Assembly (NCBI GenBank): GCA_016707525.1
Contig: JADJHP010000011.1
Span: 161,152-225,151, forward strand
Direction: 5' to 3'
DNA from: Ignavibacteriota bacterium
GTDB taxonomy: Bacteria; Bacteroidota; Ignavibacteria; UBA10030; UBA6906
DNA length: 64,000 nucleotides
Positions 1 to 8,345 of the stretch are shown one piece after another (within the stretch, counting starts at the first letter, position 1; the number at the start of each line of letters is the position of its first letter). Both the position numbers and the translations under genes were made by a program. Below the pieces are notes generated by a model, which worked only from the letters and a program-made list of their open reading frames with translations, ran no database searches and was not told where the DNA came from.

Positions 1-507
1 ACGAGCGGGCGGCAGGTTGTGGTGGAGGCCGAGATCGAAGCGCTCATTCCGCAAGACTATATTCCAGGCGAGAGTGAACGCCTCGCCATCTACCGCCGGC
101 TTCATGCACTCACGAGCAACGAACAGCTCGAAGAGATCGGGAACGAACTACGCGACCGGTTTGGGCGTATCCCCTACCAGGTAGAAGGCCTCTTCGGCGT
201 GATCCGTCTCAAGCTCTTGGCGGCGAAGATCGGGTTCTCGAAGCTGCATCTGGACACCGATCGGCTGGAAGTGCATTTCCCGCCGCAAGAAGACACGGCA
301 TTCTATGGGTCCGAAGTCTTCCAGGACCTCATGACGATGCTCTCGCGCAAACGGGACCGCGGCGTCAAACTGAATCAGACAGACGCGCTGCTGCGCGTGG
401 TCGTGCCGCTCAATGCCGGCACCGATTCCGCCGCGGCGATCGCGCGGAGCATGGAGTTCCTCACCGAGCTCGCCGCCGTCGTCCCCACGGAAGCTGTATC
501 AGTGTAG
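1..507 (+). CDS. mfd: Transcription-repair coupling factor Mfd, C-terminal end (5' partial)
   Basis: The reading frame is open from the first base and gives the last ~168 residues of Mfd, the ATP-dependent translocase that removes stalled RNA polymerase and recruits UvrA. The visible part is the C-terminal TRCF (D7) domain: the stretch ALIPQDYIPGESERLAIYRR, then EIGNELRDRFGRIP and a LKLLAAKIGFSKL segment are characteristic of this domain. The helicase domains lie outside the window. A GTG at 19 is internal and not the start. Stop at 505-507. Identification is by recognisable family sequence; no other family shares this combination. Confidence 0.93.
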   Translation, partial: TSGRQVVVEAEIEALIPQDYIPGESERLAIYRRLHALTSNEQLEEIGNELRDRFGRIPYQVEGLFGVIRLKLLAAKIGFSKLHLDTDRLEVHFPPQEDTAFYGSEVFQDLMTMLSRKRDRGVKLNQTDALLRVVVPLNAGTDSAAAIARSMEFLTELAAVVPTEAVSV

Positions 508-510
508 GCT

Positions 511-620
511 TGGGGGTCTGGTGCTCCATCAATTTCTCGTAGCTCTTCTGCCATAGGCGAACAAAACCGAAGACAACTGCCTTCGACACAGCGAGAAATC
601 GCTGGAGCACCATGCCCCCA
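511..620. repeat. 29-bp imperfect inverted repeat with 52-bp spacer
   Basis: Bases 511-539 and the reverse complement of 592-620 match at 25 of 29 positions. The left arm begins TGGGGGTCTGGTGCTCCA. The structure starts four bases after the mfd stop codon, so it could be a long hairpin in the mfd 3' UTR or a MITE-like element. The spacer has no ORF or T-run. The rest of the 508-884 gap holds the repeat at 660-714 and otherwise nothing I can recognise. Confidence 0.6.
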
Positions 621-659
621 GGCCTTCAACCAGTGTGCCCTCCTTGCGGCATGGCGTCA

Positions 660-714
660 GGTGGTGGCGCACGGGGAGATGCATGCGTAGGGGCGGTGCA
701 TGCAACGCCCCTAC
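660..714. repeat. Composite intergenic repeat: GGTGGTGGCGCACGGGGAG block plus REP-like palindrome
   Basis: A 23-bp block at 660-682 recurs at 1876-1898 (one mismatch) and 1948-1970. It is followed at 687-714 by a 28-bp near-perfect palindrome centred on GTGCATGCA. The palindrome recurs at 1974-2000, 60112-60136 and 60331-60355. A related CGGGGC(A/G)CTCCCC segment follows at ~782 and ~2049, so the whole behaves as a ~100-150 bp element. Confidence 0.75.
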
Positions 715-884
715 ACTCCGTGGACGCCTGACCGTGATCGTGGTGTATGCAGTGGATCGAAGAATTTTGAGAAACCGAGTCGGGGCACTCCCCGGCGCCT
801 CTCCGACGCAGCTTGTCGGAACAGCCGAGTCGGGCCGCTGGCGCCTAACCGACACCCTGGACCTTACATAGATAGAGAGGGAGA

Positions 885-1811
885 ATGAAGAGTCTCATCC
901 TGATCTGCCTGCTCGCAGCCTCCGTGGCTTCGGGACAGACCAAGAAACTGTGCGTGACGGTCGACGACCTCCCTGTTGTCGCCTACGGCATCCCCGACAC
1001 GAGCTACCAGCGTGAGATCATCACAAACCTCACGCGCGGACTCGCGGCGGCGCACGCCCCCGCGATAGGCTTCGTGAACGAGCAAAAGCTTCACGACAGC
1101 AGCGGTCTCTCCCCTTTCCGTGTTTCGTTGCTCGAACAGTGGCTCGACACCGGTCTGGATCTCGGGAACCACACCTACTCACACCCCGACATCAACAAGA
1201 TCACCTGCGTGGAGTACTTCGCGGATGTCATCCGAGGCGAGGCCGTGACAAAGGATCTCCTGTACCGCCGCGGCAGGACGCTGCGCCATTTCCGTCATCC
1301 GTTCCTGTATCTTGGCAGCACGAAAGAAGTGGCCGATTCGTTGAGCACGTTCCTCGCCGGGCGCAACTACGTAACCGCGCCTGTCACCATCGACAACGAC
1401 GACTACATGTTCGCTGCCATGTATCACCGTGCCTATGCACGGCGCGATACGGCGGACGCGAAGAAGATCGGGCGGGAGTACGTGGAGTATCTCGAGAAGA
1501 AACTGCAGTACTACGAGCGGCAATCGGTCAATCTCTTCGGACGGCCCATCGCGCAGGTGCTGCTCATCCATGCGAGCAGGTTGAACGCCGATCACATCGG
1601 CCAGTTGCTTTCCATGATCATGAAGAACGGCTACACGTTCGCGGACCTGGCTACGGTGCTGAAGGACGAGGCGTATCGCACACCCATCACGGTGTACAAG
1701 AAGTATGGGATCTCCTGGCTGGACCGCTGGGCAATATCAGCAGGAAAAGCCGGCGACTTCTTCAAGGATGAGCCGGACGTTCCGTCCTACATCCGCGCCG
1801 GCTGGAGGTAA
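885..1811 (+). CDS. Secreted polysaccharide deacetylase (NodB-homology family)
   Basis: This 308-residue protein has an N-terminal signal peptide (about residues 1-17) followed by a NodB-type deacetylase domain. Members are metal-dependent esterases that remove acyl groups from polysaccharides such as peptidoglycan, chitin or xylan. Motif 1 appears as TVDDLP at residues 25-30 instead of the usual TFDDG. Motif 2 is the metal-binding NHTYSHPD near residues 95-101, and FRHPFLYLG near 137-145 fits motif 3. The start is fixed by GAGGGAGA just upstream. Variants with TVDDLP form a recognisable subfamily, and the substrate cannot be told. The gene stands alone between two repeat-rich gaps. Confidence 0.85.
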   Translation: MKSLILICLLAASVASGQTKKLCVTVDDLPVVAYGIPDTSYQREIITNLTRGLAAAHAPAIGFVNEQKLHDSSGLSPFRVSLLEQWLDTGLDLGNHTYSHPDINKITCVEYFADVIRGEAVTKDLLYRRGRTLRHFRHPFLYLGSTKEVADSLSTFLAGRNYVTAPVTIDNDDYMFAAMYHRAYARRDTADAKKIGREYVEYLEKKLQYYERQSVNLFGRPIAQVLLIHASRLNADHIGQLLSMIMKNGYTFADLATVLKDEAYRTPITVYKKYGISWLDRWAISAGKAGDFFKDEPDVPSYIRAGWR

Positions 1812-1875
1812 GGCAGGGAAAGGAAGAAGGAAGAGGGCAGAAGGAAGACAAGAAGCAGTCCTCCTTCAGTAGACT

Positions 1876-1898
1876 GGTGGTGGCGCATGGGGAGATGC
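1876..1898. repeat. Copy 2 of the 23-bp GGTGGTGGCGCA block
   Basis: It matches the block at 660-682 with one change (CAC to CAT). It is not followed by the palindrome here; instead the sequence runs into a CCCC-rich stretch and then, 50 bases on, the third copy. Confidence 0.7.
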
Positions 1899-1947
1899 CC
1901 CAGCGAGGCTTCACCCCGACCATGCCATCATTGAATGAATGCAGGGA

Positions 1948-2000
1948 GGTGGTGGCGCACGGGGAGATGCCGAGTGGGGCGGTGCATGCACCGCCCCTAC
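1948..2000. repeat. Copy 3 of the composite repeat with perfect 22-bp palindrome
   Basis: The 23-bp block at 1948-1970 is identical to that at 660-682. The palindrome at 1976-1997 is perfect and contains GGCGGTGCATGCACCGCC. It sits between the deacetylase gene and the promoter at 2083, in a gap of ~320 bp (1812-2134) with no gene. Confidence 0.75.
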
Positions 2001-2082
2001 AAATGCCATCGATGATCCCATTGCAGGGGGGGGCGCGAAATGCCGGTGTCGGGGCGCTCCCCATGCGCTACTCCGATAGGCT

Positions 2083-2111
2083 TTGACAATCGGGCCACCA
2101 CAGCGTACATT
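2083..2111 (+). promoter_or_regulatory. Sigma-70-type promoter TTGACA-N17-TACATT
   Basis: A consensus -35 TTGACA (2083-2088) is separated by exactly 17 bp from TACATT (2106-2111). It lies 24 bp upstream of the ATG at 2135 and is one of a set of matching promoters in the window. Confidence 0.8.
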
Positions 2112-2134
2112 CCTTGATACACCTCGAAAGGGTC

Positions 2135-2593
2135 ATGAGAGAGATCAATTTCCATAACGGCGCCGTCATCTTCCGCGCACCCGACGCCTGGCAGGAATCG
2201 CGCGACGACGAGCACACCATCGTCCTGTTCCAGACCGCTCCCACGCCGATGACGTTGCGGCTCACGGTTGTGAACAGCAATGTTCCGGCACATGCAAAGG
2301 AAGCTTCCGCGCAAGCGCTGATGCGGCTCACGGGCGGACCATCCGAGACCCCGGTCGAGGAGTTGACGCATGATCGTGCCTTCAAGCGATTTACGACGAG
2401 CGGCGGATCCCCGGAGCATGCTACGTTCATCCGATTCTGGCATTTCGGCATCCGGGGCAGCGGACTGAAATGGATGCAGGCGGTCTTCTCGTTGACCGTG
2501 GATGAGAAGGACCGGGAATTGCCGGCAGTGGACGCGATCACCACACAACTTGATGCGGAGATCCGCCAGTCGACATTCGATCCGGACAAATAG
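2135..2593 (+). CDS. Hypothetical protein, possibly DUF1795-like
   Basis: A 152-residue soluble protein without signal peptide or membrane segment. I prefer the ATG at 2135 over a TTG at 2114, because the TTG would lie only three bases past the -10 box of the promoter at 2083-2111; AAAGG precedes the ATG closely. Residues form alternating beta segments (INFHNGAVIFRAP, HTIVLFQTA, MTLRLTVVN), which is the general look of DUF1795/DcrB-type stress proteins, but I cannot confirm the family. It is monocistronic; the next gene starts 184 bp later with its own strong ribosome site. Confidence 0.6.
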   Translation: MREINFHNGAVIFRAPDAWQESRDDEHTIVLFQTAPTPMTLRLTVVNSNVPAHAKEASAQALMRLTGGPSETPVEELTHDRAFKRFTTSGGSPEHATFIRFWHFGIRGSGLKWMQAVFSLTVDEKDRELPAVDAITTQLDAEIRQSTFDPDK

Positions 2594-2777
2594 CATGCGT
2601 CCGATACGGCGCGTGCATCGTTGCAGCAATGAAGTCGACCATGACATACGTATGAGGTTGCGAATGCGTTGACGATTGCAGCAAAGTGGGCGGCCCGCAC
2701 AGTGGGTTCCCTGATGGCAACGGAGTCCCGGTGGTGGCACACAACACTACCGGGGGGCGGAAAGGGAAGGAGTTTTG

Positions 2778-3215
2778 ATGAGTACGAAAGAACGCATCAG
2801 CGACTACATTGCCGGTCAACCCGAGCCGAAACGGAGCGAGATGCAGGCACTGCACCGGGCCATTCTGGCGCTCATGCCGAAATGCAAACTCTGGTTCCTG
2901 GACGGCAGGGACGATACAGGTAAGATCGTTTCGAATCCCAACATTGGATACGGAACTCAGACACGGACGTACGCGAACGGAAAGACGAAAGAGTTCTATC
3001 AGATCGGTCTCAGCGCGAATACGACGGGGCTCTCCGTGTATATCCTTGGAATCGACGACAAGAAGTACCTCGCCAGGATGTATGGAAAGACCCTCGGCAA
3101 AGCAAGCATCACCGGGTATTGCATCAAATTTCGAAAGCTCGCAGACATACGGGTCGATATCCTTGAAGATGCGATACGGGATGGGATCAAGCAAACCAGG
3201 GTCCACCATGATTGA
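2778..3215 (+). CDS. DUF1801/YdhG-like domain protein
   Basis: A 145-residue protein whose N-terminus (ISDYIAGQPEPKRSEMQALHRAILALMPKCK) and central GIGYGTQ-like and FYQIGLSANTTGLSVYILG segments resemble DUF1801, a small alpha/beta family of unknown biochemical role. The start ATG at 2778 has an excellent GGGAAGGAG ribosome site; the in-frame TTG one codon before is not needed. No membrane segment or signal is present. It stands alone. Confidence 0.7.
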   Translation: MSTKERISDYIAGQPEPKRSEMQALHRAILALMPKCKLWFLDGRDDTGKIVSNPNIGYGTQTRTYANGKTKEFYQIGLSANTTGLSVYILGIDDKKYLARMYGKTLGKASITGYCIKFRKLADIRVDILEDAIRDGIKQTRVHHD

Positions 3216-3353
3216 CAGGGGGACCACATGCACCGTAGCATGCACGATCGTGTGCTATTGCAGCGAGGAACTCCGGGCATTCTCGTCCAATTGATGTCTC
3301 TGACCGTCACACCCCTTCACAGACACGCACCACGCACTTGCGAATGGAGATGC

Positions 3354-4397
3354 ATGATCAGGAATGTCTGCTGTTTGATGATGATGTCCGCAGTTTTCGG
3401 TTGCTCTGCAGGTCAGCATACACCAGACTCTTCGAGCGCAACAACACCCGCGGCAGGCGGGGGATACCTCATGACCACGTTCAGAGACGAGACCACACCG
3501 ATGTCCGAACAGGTCTACATGGGGATCAGTGAAGATGGCAGGCACTGGGAAGCGTTGAATGGAGGAGAGCCGGTGTTGGTGAGCGACGTGGGCGAAAAAG
3601 GCGTGCGCGATTCATATCTCCTGCGCTCCCACGACGGGCAAAACTTCTGGCTGATCGCCACCGACCTGTGCGTTCATTGGAACCGTAACTGGACCCGCAA
3701 CATGACCGCGGGCAGCAAGTCCATCGTCGTCTGGGAGTCGAACGATCTGGTACATTGGACGCCGCCACGACTCACACGCGTTGCCCCGGATGATGCCGGT
3801 TGTGTCTGGGCTCCGGAGGCGATCTACGACGAAGAAGCAGGGGACTATCTGGTGTATTGGGCTTCAACGACCGGCCGCGACAACTTCGCGAAGCAGCGGA
3901 TCTGGGCGGCGCACACAAAGGACTTCCGCACCTTCAGCACGCCGTTCATATTTGTCGAGAAGGAGAATCATGTCATTGACATCAATATCACGCACGACGG
4001 TGAGAGCTACTATCGTTTCATGAAGGATGACCACAAGAAGACGGTCAGCATGGCAACGAGCAGGAAGCTCATGGGGCCGTGGCAGGAGATGCCACAGTTC
4101 ACTGCAGGGCAGTTGAAGGAATTCGAAGGCCCGATCTGTTTCCCGCTCAAGCCGGCTACGAACGGCGAACCGCCGGTGTGGTGTCTCTTGCTGGACAATG
4201 TGGGCGACCGGATCGGTGCCGGCGCGTTCGGTTACATTCCGTTCCTCAGCACCGACCTCAGCACCGGACAATTTGCGGCTGCCCCGGAATTCAGTTTTCC
4301 CTACCCATTCCGCCACGGATCCGTGGTGCCGATCTCGAAGGCAGAACTGGAGAGGATGATGTCGGCGTATTCCGGACGGAACAACACAGGCCGGTGA
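3354..4397 (+). CDS. GH43-like five-bladed beta-propeller glycoside hydrolase, lipoprotein
   Basis: The protein is 347 residues. It starts with a lipoprotein signal (lipobox VFGC, Cys17), so it is predicted to be membrane-anchored. The body has the repeated short motifs of GH43/GH32-clan propellers: GISEDGRHWEAL, ESNDLVHWTPP, VWAPEAIYDEEAGDYLVYW and AHTKDFRTFSTP, as in arabinofuranosidases or xylosidases. The ATG at 3354 follows GGAGA, and an upstream in-frame extension would bury the signal peptide. The family's catalytic acids cannot be assigned with certainty from sequence alone. The likely role is removal of arabinose- or xylose-type side chains from plant polysaccharide. Confidence 0.8.
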   Translation: MIRNVCCLMMMSAVFGCSAGQHTPDSSSATTPAAGGGYLMTTFRDETTPMSEQVYMGISEDGRHWEALNGGEPVLVSDVGEKGVRDSYLLRSHDGQNFWLIATDLCVHWNRNWTRNMTAGSKSIVVWESNDLVHWTPPRLTRVAPDDAGCVWAPEAIYDEEAGDYLVYWASTTGRDNFAKQRIWAAHTKDFRTFSTPFIFVEKENHVIDINITHDGESYYRFMKDDHKKTVSMATSRKLMGPWQEMPQFTAGQLKEFEGPICFPLKPATNGEPPVWCLLLDNVGDRIGAGAFGYIPFLSTDLSTGQFAAAPEFSFPYPFRHGSVVPISKAELERMMSAYSGRNNTGR

Positions 4398-4744
4398 TCA
4401 GGTGCAGGTGCCGCGGTTTGTCATTCGAACGACCCCGGCACCGACAAATGAACAGGGTGTACGGTTCTATACCAAAGCTAGCGGTTATGATCTTTCCCCG
4501 GACTGGCACGGCGGCACAGTGTGGATCAGGCGGTGTTGAATGGTCTTTCAGCAGGGAACCCTTCGTCCCACCCACGACGTTGACTAATGCACGGCTCATC
4601 TGACCTCACGCGGCTCTTTCGGAGCAACTGCCGGTTCTCTCCATGGGGTCTGATGACCCTGGATGTTGGTGTGTCTTCGGGCCACCGGACATTCAGCAGC
4701 ACCGGATTCTCGCACCCTCCTCCACAACTCTACGGAGTCGTCCT
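4398..4744 (+). other. Intergenic region with a possible terminator hairpin
   Basis: The arms 4407-4416 (GGTGCCGCGG) and 4433-4442 (CCCCGGCACC) pair with one mismatch around a 16-base loop, ten bases after the GH43-like stop codon. There is no T-run, so termination is uncertain. The remaining ~300 bp holds no ORF with gene-like features. Confidence 0.35.
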
Positions 4745-5179
4745 ATGCTCAGGTTCCTGCGCTTCGCTGCATCGGTGATCCTCGGCCTCATCGTGGGAAG
4801 TGTGGTCAATATGGGGCTCATCATGATCAGCGGGATGGTGATCCCACCGCCGGCTGGTGCTGACGTCACGACCATGGAGGGCCTGAAGGCGTCCATGCAC
4901 CTCTTCGAGCCGCAACACTTCATCTTTCCGTTCCTGGCACACGCGCTGGGCACCGTGGCTGGCGCATTCGTCGCCCGGCTGCTGGCTCCTGACAAGTCCA
5001 CGATCCCTGCATATATCGTCGGCGCTTTGTTCCTCGTGGGCGGTATCACCAACGCCATGATGCTTCCCGCACCGATGTGGTTCAATGTCGTGGACCTGGT
5101 CTTCGCGTACCTTCCGGCAGCATGGTTGGGCCAGAAACTCGCCGGCCGCCCGGCACTCCCGCTGCCGAATGCGGCATGA
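4745..5179 (+). CDS. Small integral membrane protein, four predicted helices
   Basis: A 144-residue protein with hydrophobic segments near residues 6-27, 59-80, 90-110 and 111-130 and short loops. I do not recognise a named family, and it carries no catalytic motif. The ATG at 4745 places the first helix at the N-terminus, as usual for such proteins; longer in-frame starts add only low-complexity sequence. It stands alone on its strand with 85 bp before the nitrilase gene. Confidence 0.65.
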   Translation: MLRFLRFAASVILGLIVGSVVNMGLIMISGMVIPPPAGADVTTMEGLKASMHLFEPQHFIFPFLAHALGTVAGAFVARLLAPDKSTIPAYIVGALFLVGGITNAMMLPAPMWFNVVDLVFAYLPAAWLGQKLAGRPALPLPNAA

Positions 5180-5264
5180 GACGCGATCATCCCCGGGCAG
5201 ATTGGGCGTGCATGATGAGCGATCCTGTACGGACCAACGTTCTATTCCGTAGAAAGGTGTCGGC

Positions 5265-6062
5265 ATGAGTATCGTCCGTATCGCACTTGCGAATATCCGC
5301 GTACCCGGGACACCGGAAGAATCCGTGCGCCTTGCAACATCGGCTGTTGCAGAAGCAGGCAGGAAGGGCGCCAGTGTTGTCTGCTTTCCCGAGTGCTTCG
5401 TGCCGGGATATCGTTGGCCGGGGAGTGCGCTGCCACCACCCGATCCCGCATTCCTCCAGCACGCGCTGGAGGAAGTGTCGGCATCGGCCAGGTCTGCGCG
5501 CATCACGGTGATCCTGGGCACGGAGAGGGTGACGGACCGGGGCCTGCAGATCACAGCGTGCGTGATCGATGCGGACGGCACGGTTGCCGGGTGGCAGGAC
5601 AAAGCGCAACTCGATCCCTCGGAAGAGATCACGTATCCTTCACGTGCAACGGAGCGTCGGGTCTTCACCGCCGGCGCATTGACGTTCGGTGTGGTGATCT
5701 GTCATGAAGGATGGCGGTATCCCGAGACGGTACGGTGGGCAGTGCGACGGGGTGCGCAGGTCGTATTCCACCCGCACGCGCATGTTGCCGAGCCCGGAAG
5801 CTATCGCCCTGCCACATTCGCTGATCCCGCCAACACATTCCATGAGAAGGCTGTGCTGTGCCGTGCAGCGGAGAACACGTGTTACTTCGCATCGGTGAAC
5901 TGCGCAAGCCCGGGTTCCGGGACCACATCGGCGATTGCACGTCCTGATGGCACACTGCAGTGTTATCAGCCGTACGGACAGGAAGGGCTGCTTGTGGCGG
6001 ACCTCGATCTGAGCCTGGCGACGGGTCTGCTTGCATCACGGTGTCGCACGTCGCCACTGTAG
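5265..6062 (+). CDS. Carbon-nitrogen hydrolase (nitrilase superfamily)
   Basis: A 265-residue cytoplasmic amidohydrolase. The complete Glu-Lys-Cys triad of the nitrilase superfamily is visible: Glu43 in CFPECF, Lys113 in QDKAQLDPSEE and Cys146 in VVICHEGW. These enzymes hydrolyse amide or nitrile bonds of small molecules through a thioester at the Cys; the substrate cannot be predicted. The ATG at 5265 has GAAAGG eight bases upstream. The length is typical for single-domain members. No operon partner is evident. Confidence 0.9.
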   Translation: MSIVRIALANIRVPGTPEESVRLATSAVAEAGRKGASVVCFPECFVPGYRWPGSALPPPDPAFLQHALEEVSASARSARITVILGTERVTDRGLQITACVIDADGTVAGWQDKAQLDPSEEITYPSRATERRVFTAGALTFGVVICHEGWRYPETVRWAVRRGAQVVFHPHAHVAEPGSYRPATFADPANTFHEKAVLCRAAENTCYFASVNCASPGSGTTSAIARPDGTLQCYQPYGQEGLLVADLDLSLATGLLASRCRTSPL

Positions 6063-6119
6063 AGCCCGCAGTCTGTGGTTCCAGCCTTGTGCCAACGGGG
6101 AGGCACGAAGAGAAGTGTC

Positions 6120-6147
6120 CCCGTTGCCTCACGTAAGTTTCTATTCG
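6120..6147. repeat. 28-bp exact direct repeat, copy 1
   Basis: The sequence is identical to 7395-7422 and contains GTTGCCTCACGTAAGTTTC. It ends five bases before the -35 box of the promoter at 6153. The second copy ends eight bases before a -35 box, so it may be an upstream element or binding site. Confidence 0.85.
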
Positions 6148-6152
6148 GTGTC

Positions 6153-6181
6153 TTGACAAGGGCCGTGTCGTGGCGTACATT
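6153..6181 (+). promoter_or_regulatory. Sigma-70-type promoter TTGACA-N17-TACATT
   Basis: The boxes are at 6153-6158 and 6176-6181, separated by 17 bp, and lie 22 bp upstream of the GNAT start at 6204. The promoter rules out longer in-frame starts for that gene. Confidence 0.85.
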
Positions 6182-6203
6182 GACACGTACCTTCGAGAAG
6201 CTG

Positions 6204-6728
6204 ATGACATCCATCCGGCAAGCCGTACCCTCCGACGCGAGCGCTCTGGCCGTACTGGCCGAGCGAACCTTCCGCGATACTTTCGAAGCGATGAACAGCG
6301 CTGACGATATGGCGAGGCACTGTTCGCTCACGTACGGTGAAGCCCAGCAGTTGGCCGAGATCTCCTATCCCGCGATGCACACGCTGGTTTGCGAAGAGAA
6401 CGGACACTTGATCGCGTTCGCACAACTGCGCTGGGACCATGCTCCGGCGTGTGTTGTGGGGAAGCAGCCCGGAGAGATCCAGCGGTTGTACGTTGACCGC
6501 CCCTGGCATGGCAAGGGCATCGCACAGCAATTAATGGCCGCGTGTCTGCGCGAATTGGAAGCACGCGCCTGCGATGTTGTGTGGCTTGGTGTGTGGGAAC
6601 GGAATTGGCGGGCGCAGGCATTCTACCGCAAGTTCGGATTCACCGAGGTGGGTGATCATGTCTTCATGCTGGGGTCGGATGCTCAACGGGACCTGATTCT
6701 GGTCCGGCCGTTACACAGCGCCGGGTGA
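6204..6728 (+). CDS. GNAT-family N-acetyltransferase
   Basis: A 174-residue acetyl-CoA-dependent acyltransferase. The coenzyme-A-binding segment appears as IQRLYVDRPWHGKGIAQQLM, with the Q/RxxGxG/A pattern as HGKGIA, followed by VWLGVWERNWRAQAFYRKFG and a GFTEVGDHVF ending, all in the usual order. The start at 6204 lies just downstream of the promoter at 6153-6181. The acceptor substrate is unknown. It is monocistronic. Confidence 0.9.
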   Translation: MTSIRQAVPSDASALAVLAERTFRDTFEAMNSADDMARHCSLTYGEAQQLAEISYPAMHTLVCEENGHLIAFAQLRWDHAPACVVGKQPGEIQRLYVDRPWHGKGIAQQLMAACLRELEARACDVVWLGVWERNWRAQAFYRKFGFTEVGDHVFMLGSDAQRDLILVRPLHSAG

Positions 6729-6793
6729 TCACGGAGGGGGAAGGGCACCGGATGGCAATCGACCCATCCATTTTCAAGTACTGAGAGCACGTC

Positions 6794-7393
6794 ATGATAA
6801 CGGATACCGCGGAAGAGAACGAGATCGAATTCACGTCGACCGCCACCGGGTTCGTTCTGGATGCATCGCTTTCGACCTACTCCGCGATACCCATTGTCGC
6901 GCTCACCATGGTCGGTACCGGTGTGTTCGGGTATGGGATCGCGACCTCCTGGGACACGATGACCTTGGGCATGAAGCTCTACGCACCTGCGCTTGCTGCC
7001 GTGATCCTGGGGTTCTTCTGGTGGGTCGGACTGTTGCGCGTATTTGGTACGCAGGGAGTGACTCTCAACTATCCGCATCTGGAGATCTCGGTCGGTATCG
7101 GGAGCCTCCGGTATAGAAGGGAGGTCGATGTGCAGAATGTCGCCTCCATGGCGGAAGCTGAAGGGACCATGACCCAGGGAGGCGTGCACGCTTCGGACAG
7201 TCTCCTGACGTTCAGCGCGGGAGGTAAAGAGAAACGGATGATGGCGATCGTGCTCCAATTCGCGCCATCCACACCGGGACGACCGGTGAACAAGAAGCGC
7301 GTTGCCTTTGGCCACTTCCTCACAAAACCGCAGCGTGCGCATATCATGAACAGGATCCGCGAGCGCGTGCCGGCACTGAGGCACGAGGGCTGA
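6794..7393 (+). CDS. Membrane protein with two helices and a cytoplasmic PH-like domain
   Basis: A 199-residue protein. Two hydrophobic helices occupy about residues 31-48 and 59-80. The remaining ~115 residues are predicted soluble, with a TLNYPHLEISVGIGSLRYRREVDV segment reminiscent of bacterial PH-like domains (YdbS/YcxB types). The family is not certain. The start has GAGAG ten bases upstream. Its stop at 7391-7393 is immediately followed by the second copy of the 28-bp repeat. Confidence 0.6.
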   Translation: MITDTAEENEIEFTSTATGFVLDASLSTYSAIPIVALTMVGTGVFGYGIATSWDTMTLGMKLYAPALAAVILGFFWWVGLLRVFGTQGVTLNYPHLEISVGIGSLRYRREVDVQNVASMAEAEGTMTQGGVHASDSLLTFSAGGKEKRMMAIVLQFAPSTPGRPVNKKRVAFGHFLTKPQRAHIMNRIRERVPALRHEG

Positions 7394-7394
7394 A

Positions 7395-7422
7395 CCCGTT
7401 GCCTCACGTAAGTTTCTATTCG
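7395..7422. repeat. 28-bp exact direct repeat, copy 2
   Basis: It is identical to 6120-6147, begins one base after a stop codon and ends eight bases before the -35 box at 7431. Confidence 0.85.
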
Positions 7423-7430
7423 AAGCTGAA

Positions 7431-7459
7431 TTGACAATACCGCGCTGCTGCAGTATCTT
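7431..7459 (+). promoter_or_regulatory. Sigma-70-type promoter TTGACA-N17-TATCTT
   Basis: The -35 at 7431-7436 and -10 at 7454-7459 are separated by 17 bp. It drives the TonB-domain gene at 7591, leaving a ~125-base leader. Confidence 0.8.
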
Positions 7460-7590
7460 GCAACCCTACCACGTGGGGGAATATTTTTGGAATGCATATG
7501 CCTCTTGTCCGGGAGTAGTGGATGAGGGGCATTTGTGCTTCAATGTGTGGGGCGGATCAATGTGGAAGTCCAAGGCAGAAGGAACACACC

Positions 7591-8265
7591 ATGGTTTCAC
7601 GTCTCAACTATAGATCAATGTTTCTTGGCCTGTTGCATGCCATCCTCATCATGTGGGCGGTACCGGTCGTGTCTCAGACGCCCGACTTTGTACCGGTCAA
7701 GATCGAGCCCAGAATGATCGAGAAGGCGAAGCTCGAATTCCCCGAGTCCGCTGCCGGTTCTCTTGTGACGGGGAGGATCTGGGTGAAGATCCTCGTGGGT
7801 AGAGACGGCGTACCGGTTAAAACGGACATCATCAAACGTGAACCTGACATTGCCTATATGTTCGACGACGTATCACGCCAATGGGCTATGGCATGTCGAT
7901 TTTCGCCGGCGATCGACAGCAGCGGCAACCCGGTGGCGGTGTGGGTGTCGGTTCCACTGAACTACAAGATCGAGGGCTTTCAGCCACCTGCGGTGACCCG
8001 CATTGCTGTACCGGACTATCCTGAGGAAGCCCGTGAGATGGGTATGGAAGGGTGGGTTGGGGTTGCCGTACTCCTCGGTGAAGCGGGGAGCGCACTGAAC
8101 GGCAAGACCGTGATCGTAGCCCGGGAGCCCTCCACAACGAAGGTCTTCGATGCTGCCGCGATCGCTGCGGTCCGTGCCTCAGAATACCGGCCGGCGGAGA
8201 ACTCCGGCCGGCGGAGTGAAGCATGGTGCTTCGTGAAGATCGTTTTCAAGATCCCGCAAAAGTAA
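7591..8265 (+). CDS. Periplasmic TonB C-terminal-domain protein (two copies)
   Basis: A 224-residue exported protein with an N-terminal hydrophobic segment (residues ~10-28). Two TonB_C-like modules follow: VKIEPRMIEKAKLEFPE...GRIWVKILVGRDGVPV, and PPAVTRIAVPDYPEEAREMGMEGWVGVAVLLGEAG ending in the AAIAAVRASEYRPA motif. TonB C-terminal domains transmit energy to outer-membrane receptors, but free-standing secreted versions such as this one are common in Bacteroidota relatives and of unclear role. The ATG at 7591 is supported by AGAAGG eight bases upstream. Confidence 0.85.
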   Translation: MVSRLNYRSMFLGLLHAILIMWAVPVVSQTPDFVPVKIEPRMIEKAKLEFPESAAGSLVTGRIWVKILVGRDGVPVKTDIIKREPDIAYMFDDVSRQWAMACRFSPAIDSSGNPVAVWVSVPLNYKIEGFQPPAVTRIAVPDYPEEAREMGMEGWVGVAVLLGEAGSALNGKTVIVAREPSTTKVFDAAAIAAVRASEYRPAENSGRRSEAWCFVKIVFKIPQK

Positions 8266-8345
8266 AGAAGGATCCCCGGGCTCAACACAAGGGCGCGTCG
8301 GTCACCGGAAAGATCGGCAACGATCCCATATAAAGGAAGAGCGAC

